A stretch of 39,098 nt of DNA from Gammaproteobacteria bacterium (GTDB taxonomy: Bacteria; Pseudomonadota; Gammaproteobacteria; S012-40): NCBI GenBank assembly GCA_029884425.1, contig JAOUHV010000026.1, positions 1 through 39,098 of the forward strand. Reading direction: 5' to 3'. The notes below the pieces were generated by a model, which did not search any database, was not told the origin of the DNA, and was given only the letters and a program-made list of their open reading frames with translations. Each line of letters opens with the position of its first letter. The stretch's first letter is position 1. Below, piece by piece: positions 35,418-39,098 of this stretch. The position numbers and the translations under genes are program-made.

Positions 35418-36446
35418 CTAAACACCGGCCAAATACTGGACGTACCAGTAATACAACGGGATTCCAATAAGCACATTGAACGGGAAGGTAATTCCTAGCG
35501 ACAACGTCAAATAAAACGACGGGTTTGCCTCAGGTACTGCCAACCTCATTGCTGGCGGCACGGCAATGTAGGAGGCACTGGCGCCCAACACCGCAACGAG
35601 GGTCGCACCACCCACGCTAAAACCAAGGATGCTATAGCCAACAAAACCACCCACGGCACCACCAAACAGAGGCATGACGATACCAAAGGCTGCCAACACC
35701 AAACCGACCTTTTTAAATTCCTTGATACGGCGCGCAGCTTCCATGCCCATCTCGAACAAGAACAGACACAGTACACCCATGAAAATTTCATCAATGAACG
35801 GCATCAGTTTTTGAATTCCAGATGGCTGTGCAATTGCACCAATCACCATCGAACCAATCAACACCACCACACTGCCATTAGTAAACGCGTCACGTAACAA
35901 GTGGGAGAAACTTCCGTTCGAGTCATTGTTATCATACAGCGATGCAGTACCGTCATTGTTTGCCAGCACGGGCGCTGAAGATGCTAAACGTTTTCTGGCA
36001 AAAGCAGCCAAAACTAGGCCAACAATGATCGCCGGCGATTCCATCACCGCCAGCATAATCAGCGGATACGACTCGTAATGAATTGATGAGCTATCAAGAA
36101 ACGCAATGGCGGTTAAGAATGTACCGGCACTAACAGAACCATAATGCGCAGAAATGGCCGCCGCATCCATGGGACTGACACGCTTAGTCAATATCAGCGC
36201 CAGATAACCCAAGATTGGCAAGCTAAAACCTAATATCAGAGCCCAAACAATCGAGTTTACCGCGATCGACAATTCTGCTTTTGCCAACTCGTATCCGCCA
36301 TGAAGACCGATGGCCATCAGCAAATAGATGGCCAATACTTTAGCCAAATCGGGTGGGAATTTGAGATCTGATTTAATGATTCTTGCAATAACACCCAGTG
36401 CAAAAAAAAGTACCGCAGGAATCAAAAGATTATTCAAACTGGACAT
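35418..36446 (-). CDS. sbtA: Sodium-dependent bicarbonate transporter SbtA
   Basis: 342 residues with GGAGG before the ATG. About ten membrane helices in two inverted repeats. Recognisable SbtA motifs: LLIPAVLFFALGV, KFPPDLAKVLAIYLLMAIGLHGGYELA, AAAISAHYGSVSAGTF (substrate and sodium site) and GASASYIAVPPAMRLAVPEANPSFYLTLSLGITFPFNV. A large cytoplasmic loop lies in the middle (about 145-185). High-affinity Na+/HCO3- symporter that loads bicarbonate for the carboxysome. Located 105 bp after the small ORF and 23 bp before sbtB. Confidence 0.95.
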   Translation of the reverse strand: MSSLNNLLIPAVLFFALGVIARIIKSDLKFPPDLAKVLAIYLLMAIGLHGGYELAKAELSIAVNSIVWALILGFSLPILGYLALILTKRVSPMDAAAISAHYGSVSAGTFLTAIAFLDSSSIHYESYPLIMLAVMESPAIIVGLVLAAFARKRLASSAPVLANNDGTASLYDNNDSNGSFSHLLRDAFTNGSVVVLIGSMVIGAIAQPSGIQKLMPFIDEIFMGVLCLFLFEMGMEAARRIKEFKKVGLVLAAFGIVMPLFGGAVGGFVGYSILGFSVGGATLVAVLGASASYIAVPPAMRLAVPEANPSFYLTLSLGITFPFNVLIGIPLYYWYVQYLAGV

Positions 36447-36509
36447 AATATTCCTCCGGCGTTTCGCCAGCGCAACATATCATCGTTGATTAATTGGTGA
36501 AAACTTTGT

Positions 36510-36544
36510 CTTGTTGTCAAGATAATGGCTGCCATTTCAACAAG
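36510..36544 (-). promoter_or_regulatory. Hairpin and possible promoter upstream of sbtA
   Basis: CTTGTTG (36510-36516) pairs with CAACAAG (36538-36544), enclosing AATGGC/GCCATT. On the - strand a TTGACA (36520-36515) lies within the hairpin; no convincing -10 follows at 17 bp. It lies in the 105-bp gap between the 52-residue ORF and sbtA and could act as terminator, promoter or RNA processing site. Confidence 0.35.
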
Positions 36545-36551
36545 CAACCAC

Positions 36552-36710
36552 TCAGTCCGGCCAAACCCGACGAGAAGGGATTATCCTAATGTCGTCCGAT
36601 TGATCGCGACGTGCTGGCTTTTCGTTTTTGTTGCCAGACATTTTCTTTGACGCAGATTTGTCAGCGATATCGGCCTGTGCGTGATCTTTAACTTGCTTTT
36701 CATCAGTCAT
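36552..36710 (-). CDS. Small charged protein (52 aa), unannotated carboxysome-operon ORF
   Basis: 52 residues: MTDEKQVKDHAQADIADKSA start, then SKKMSGNKNEKPARRDQSDD and a basic C-terminus IRIIPSRRVWPD. Highly charged, low in hydrophobic residues, so probably disordered. Its ATG overlaps the acRAF stop as TAATG, so translation is likely coupled. No family recognised. Small charged or disordered proteins are often scaffold or positioning factors in carboxysome loci, but a role is not inferable from sequence. Confidence 0.6.
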   Translation of the reverse strand: MTDEKQVKDHAQADIADKSASKKMSGNKNEKPARRDQSDDIRIIPSRRVWPD

Positions 36711-37012
36711 TACTGTCTACCTTCCACCGAGTATTCTGCGTGCAAAACCTCACGAACTTTATTCGCGGGCGTGAATTCGTTTATCTTTTTGGCAAAATCT
36801 ATCTTTACATCATCAATAAGATCATCAGATTCGCGCGCATAAATCGTCATATTGACGTGCGTTTTGGCAAAATTAATGTCCGGGTAATACCCTTCTTTCT
36901 CAGACAACTCTGCTGCCTGTTCAAGGAAATCCCGAGTCATTTCGTAGTTATCAAAATCAATTCTACGTTCAAGGCGTGTCGGACGCTTACGCAAAACCCA
37001 GTTTTCAACCAT
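36710..37012 (-). CDS. acRAF-like pterin-dehydratase-fold RuBisCO assembly factor
   Basis: 100 residues from the ATG at 37012 (TGATG overlap with the ferritin-like gene, GGGAG at good spacing; ATG 37018 is too close to that site). PCD-like domain: WVLRKRPTRLERRIDFDNYEMTRDFLEQAAELSEKEGYYPDINFAKTHVNMTIY. The canonical pterin-dehydratase active-site His-His pattern is replaced, as in the acRAF family, which helps fold form IA RuBisCO in alpha-carboxysome operons. Located between the ferritin-like gene and a 52-residue ORF, all overlapping. Confidence 0.82.
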   Translation of the reverse strand: MVENWVLRKRPTRLERRIDFDNYEMTRDFLEQAAELSEKEGYYPDINFAKTHVNMTIYARESDDLIDDVKIDFAKKINEFTPANKVREVLHAEYSVEGRQ

Positions 37013-37485
37013 CACCATTCTCCCAGCGATCTTTCATAATTAAACATGCCTGACAGCTCTTGCTGGATATTTACCCAGTCAGCCGAGTGTTTTTTCTCAT
37101 CCGCAAGCAGCTGCTCAAAGAATATTCTTCCGTCAAAATCATTAATTTTTGCGCAATAATTTACTGCAACCTGGTAGAAGCCAACGATTTCCGTTTCGAA
37201 CTCACTGGCACTAAGCAGGAGTTCAGGCAACGAATTTTCCACCCTTGCACTACGCAACTGTGTCCGACCTGGTGCAACACCAAGAATCAGCATGCGGCTA
37301 ATAATTTTTTCCACATGAATCATTTCGTCCATTGCTTCTGAACGAAATTTTTCAGAGAGATCTGAGAATCCACGCAAATGCAATACACGTGACAATGTCA
37401 TGTACTGCTGGACAGCGGTCATTTCCAGGCTAAGAGCACGACCAAGAAAGCCAAGGACCATAGGATCTGTATTTGCGTAAACCAT
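37012..37485 (-). CDS. Bacterioferritin-like carboxysome-operon protein
   Basis: 157 residues, full four-helix ferritin length. Ferroxidase ligands are all present: Glu21, Glu54/His57 (EMIH), Glu in EFETE (95-99), Glu130/His133 (EKKH). The Met in EMIH corresponds to the haem-ligand Met of bacterioferritin. Genes of this type are regular parts of cso operons; their role there is unsettled (iron storage or protection). No strong ribosome binding site. Its stop overlaps the acRAF ATG. Follows the hairpin at 37505-37574. Confidence 0.85.
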   Translation of the reverse strand: MVYANTDPMVLGFLGRALSLEMTAVQQYMTLSRVLHLRGFSDLSEKFRSEAMDEMIHVEKIISRMLILGVAPGRTQLRSARVENSLPELLLSASEFETEIVGFYQVAVNYCAKINDFDGRIFFEQLLADEKKHSADWVNIQQELSGMFNYERSLGEW

Positions 37486-37504
37486 AGGGGCTACTTCATT
37501 TCAT

Positions 37505-37574
37505 AATAAAAAAGCCGGATGGGCGACGAGAGGTGTGCTTACAGGCAGAGTCAGCACGATATCCCCATCCGGCT
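37505..37574 (-). terminator. Long-loop terminator/attenuator inside the carboxysome operon
   Basis: AGCCGGATGGG (37513-37523) pairs with CCCATCCGGCT (37564-37574), an 11-bp stem with an about 40-nt loop. On the - strand a run of six or more T follows (37512-37505). It lies between the second csoS1 and the ferritin-like gene and may lower expression of downstream genes, keeping shell protein in excess. Confidence 0.75.
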
Positions 37575-37587
37575 AAGTCAGCATTGC

Positions 37588-37896
37588 TTACATGCGGTTT
37601 TGGTTGCCACTGTTGTTCAGAACAGTCTCAACCTCACGATGTGGACGAGCGATGATGTGGGCTGCAACCAGACCATCACCTACGCGCTCACAAGCGTCAG
37701 CACCGGCACGAACAGCTGCGTTAACCGCGCCTGTCTCACCACGAACCATCACAGTGACATAACCGCCGCCAACAAATTCTCTTGCAACCAGACGTACTTC
37801 TGCTGCCTTGGTCATCGCATCTGCCGCTTCGATAGCAGGCACCAGACCACGCGTTTCAATCATACCCAAAGCAATACCGTATGCTTCATTAGCCAT
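37588..37896 (-). CDS. csoS1A: Carboxysome shell protein CsoS1 (second copy)
   Basis: 102 residues, GAGGAG before ATG. Single BMC domain: [31 protein letters not shown], pore loop FVGGG, and HIIARPHREVE. Nearly identical to the adjacent copy; differs by Ala for Gly (VAREF), Met for Leu (VTVMV) and in the last 12 residues (LNNSGNQNRM). Forms hexamers tiling the facets. The C-terminal tail difference may allow mixed packing. Paralog letter is a guess. Confidence 0.93.
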   Translation of the reverse strand: MANEAYGIALGMIETRGLVPAIEAADAMTKAAEVRLVAREFVGGGYVTVMVRGETGAVNAAVRAGADACERVGDGLVAAHIIARPHREVETVLNNSGNQNRM

Positions 37897-37941
37897 TTAA
37901 GTAACTCCTCAATGAATTATCTAAGTTCAAAAAGTCAGAAA

Positions 37942-38253
37942 TTAATCATTTGTCAGCGGTTTGCCAGAAGGAGGCAGAACGCTTTCTACTTCTTTGTGTG
38001 GGCGCGCGATAATGTGCGCAGCAACCAGACCATCACCTACACGCTCGCAAGCGTCAGCACCGGCACGAACGGCAGCGTTAACTGCACCAGTTTCGCCACG
38101 AACCAGCACGGTTACATAACCGCCACCAACAAATTCGCGACCAACCAAACGGACTTCCGCCGCTTTTGTCATCGCATCTGCTGCTTCGATGGCAGGCACC
38201 AAACCACGCGTTTCAATCATGCCCAACGCGATACCATAAGTTTCATTTGCCAT
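37942..38253 (-). CDS. csoS1C: Carboxysome shell protein CsoS1 (first copy)
   Basis: 103 residues, GGAGAG before ATG. BMC domain with pore FVGGG and closing [21 protein letters not shown]. Hexameric facet protein of alpha-carboxysomes whose pore admits bicarbonate. Lies 45 bp upstream of a near-identical copy and 73 bp after csoS4B. Which of the CsoS1A/C paralogues it corresponds to cannot be decided from this sequence. Confidence 0.93.
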   Translation of the reverse strand: MANETYGIALGMIETRGLVPAIEAADAMTKAAEVRLVGREFVGGGYVTVLVRGETGAVNAAVRAGADACERVGDGLVAAHIIARPHKEVESVLPPSGKPLTND

Positions 38254-38326
38254 TGTTTTCTCTCCAGTTAGTGAGTTTTAAATTCATTTGCCCTAGCACA
38301 ATGCCAACGGACAATAGTTAAATTTG

Positions 38327-38569
38327 TTATTCCCAGAAGTCGATGACTCCGCCAATTGTCAAATCTGTTATCAACGCTTTGTCATCCAGCGCCAATCTTG
38401 CTGCTGAGCCACTGATAGTGAACACCCAGCTTCCCGGATTGCTTCCTATGGTATCCACCGCTACTTGCAACTTTCCTTTGCGATCACGCAAAACTCGCAA
38501 CGGTAGATTCCCCATTCCGGGATGGCGATAGGTACACACCAAAGGTCCTACCACCTGAAAAACATCCAT
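38327..38569 (-). CDS. csoS4B: Carboxysome vertex protein CsoS4B
   Basis: 80 residues. BMV/CcmL-type pentamer: MDVFQVVGPLVCTYRHPGMGNLPLRVLRD...VAVDTIGSNPGSWVFTISGSAARLAL...DLTIGGVIDFW. Caps the icosahedral vertices. Its ATG overlaps the csoS4A stop (TAATG), with GGGAGGG before. Confidence 0.93.
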   Translation of the reverse strand: MDVFQVVGPLVCTYRHPGMGNLPLRVLRDRKGKLQVAVDTIGSNPGSWVFTISGSAARLALDDKALITDLTIGGVIDFWE

Positions 38570-38817
38570 TACTTCCCTCCCGTCCAGTGATCAATGATGC
38601 CAACAATGGTCAGATCGGACGGATAATCTCTTGAACCTGCAGCATCACGCGCTGCGGAACTTCCTACACACAAAACCCAATCACCCGGAGCCGCACCAAC
38701 CGAATCAACTGCCACCATCATGCTGCTACCATCGCGGACAATCTGCAGATGCTTGTGCTGCAAACCAGCAATTCGATTGGTCGCCACCAACGGTTTTTCT
38801 ACTTGATAGATTTTCAT
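38569..38817 (-). CDS. csoS4A: Carboxysome vertex protein CsoS4A
   Basis: 82 residues from the ATG at 38817, overlapping the csoSCA stop (TGATG), AGGAG at good spacing; the preceding TTG codon is an unlikely start. Pentameric vertex fold: MKIYQVEKPLVATNRIAGLQHKHLQIVRD, VAVDSVGAAPGDWVLCVGSSAARDA, DLTIVGIIDHW. Works with CsoS4B to close the shell. Confidence 0.94.
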   Translation of the reverse strand: MKIYQVEKPLVATNRIAGLQHKHLQIVRDGSSMMVAVDSVGAAPGDWVLCVGSSAARDAAGSRDYPSDLTIVGIIDHWTGGK

Positions 38818-39098
38818 CAATGAGCTCCTGCGCTGGTTTTCTGTTCTGCAGAGCTAGCGATCACTTCGATGCTTGCACCTGCATGACAATCTCTGACCAC
38901 CAACAAGGTATGTAACATCCCGCTTGCTGCCTGTTCACTAAAGCGTTTACGAAATGCCAAATCAAGATTTTCACAGCGAGCAATCGCGCGCTCTTTTGCT
39001 CCTGGTACATTACCGTGGTAGTCGTAACGAATGACCACCGGAATTGGCAAGCCGCGACTAACATTCAGACCGGTGAAAATTTTCACACCCACGTCCAA
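38817..39098 (-). CDS. csoSCA: Carboxysomal carbonic anhydrase CsoSCA, C-terminal part
   Basis: Only the last 93 residues are in the window; the gene continues beyond the right edge. Sequence (GVKIFTGLNVSRGLPIPVVIRYDYHGNVPGAKERAIARC...LVVRDCHAGASIEVI) matches the catalytically inactive C-terminal domain of the epsilon-type carbonic anhydrase that converts bicarbonate to CO2 inside the shell. Position before csoS4A is canonical. Confidence 0.9.
   Translation of the reverse strand: MDVGVKIFTGLNVSRGLPIPVVIRYDYHGNVPGAKERAIARCENLDLAFRKRFSEQAASGMLHTLLVVRDCHAGASIEVIASSAEQKTSAGAH

Overview
This window reads as the chromosome of a gammaproteobacterium that fixes CO2, most likely a chemolithoautotroph. 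Two things point there. The rpsF-priB-rpsR-(DUF2232)-rplI-dnaB-alr-radA and rnr-rlmB neighbourhoods carry a PriB gene, typical of Beta/Gammaproteobacteria. The right end holds the distal part of an alpha-type (cso) carboxysome operon joined to a bicarbonate transporter and a CbbR regulator. No genus is assigned.

Layout. 1-4300: a small membrane ORF, a TlpA-type thioredoxin, then a tightly overlapping three-gene envelope operon on the + strand (His-rich lipoprotein, outer-membrane barrel with a mature Cys-Cys N-terminus, thioredoxin-like lipoprotein), then a convergent endonuclease V-like protein. 4380-10750: three surface lipoproteins on the - strand, namely a subtilisin-like protease and two YVTN-type beta-propeller proteins with 7 and 14 (7+7) blades. 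10850-14340: a large, AT-richer MalT/SARP-type regulator preceded by an overlapping small ORF resembling a LuxR helix-turn-helix. 14410-20100: a sigma-54 activator overlapping a SafE/DsbD_2-type membrane protein, mog, the amrB-amrA (MEMO1/AMMECR1) pair, a DUF1178 protein, an outer-membrane protein and a PilZ protein.

20117-30480: housekeeping block on the - strand: radA, alr, dnaB, rplI, DUF2232, rpsR, priB, rpsF, a NERD-like membrane protein, rlmB, rnr. A divergent tRNA-Leu(CAG) with its own promoter and terminator follows.

30780-39098: CO2-concentrating region. Read in the direction of transcription (- strand, right to left) it runs csoSCA (3' end only), csoS4A, csoS4B, csoS1, csoS1, a hairpin terminator/attenuator, a bacterioferritin-like gene, an acRAF-like gene, an unannotated 52-residue ORF, sbtA, sbtB and cbbR. 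A phage-like 550-residue protein and a divergent Nudix gene separate this from csoS1D. RuBisCO genes and csoS2 should lie just beyond the right edge. Together these genes import bicarbonate (SbtA, gated by SbtB), build the shell (CsoS1, CsoS1D), close its vertices (CsoS4), make CO2 inside it (CsoSCA), help RuBisCO assembly (acRAF) and control expression (CbbR).

The most noteworthy observations are: (i) priB seems to start at a non-standard AUC codon overlapping the rpsF stop; (ii) the uncharacterised metal/redox operon at 1022-3613; (iii) the merged carboxysome-SbtAB-CbbR unit with a coupled 52-residue ORF and internal hairpins; (iv) a double seven-bladed propeller; (v) a NERD protein without its catalytic E-x-K; (vi) a phage polyvalent-protein-like gene inside the CCM region.
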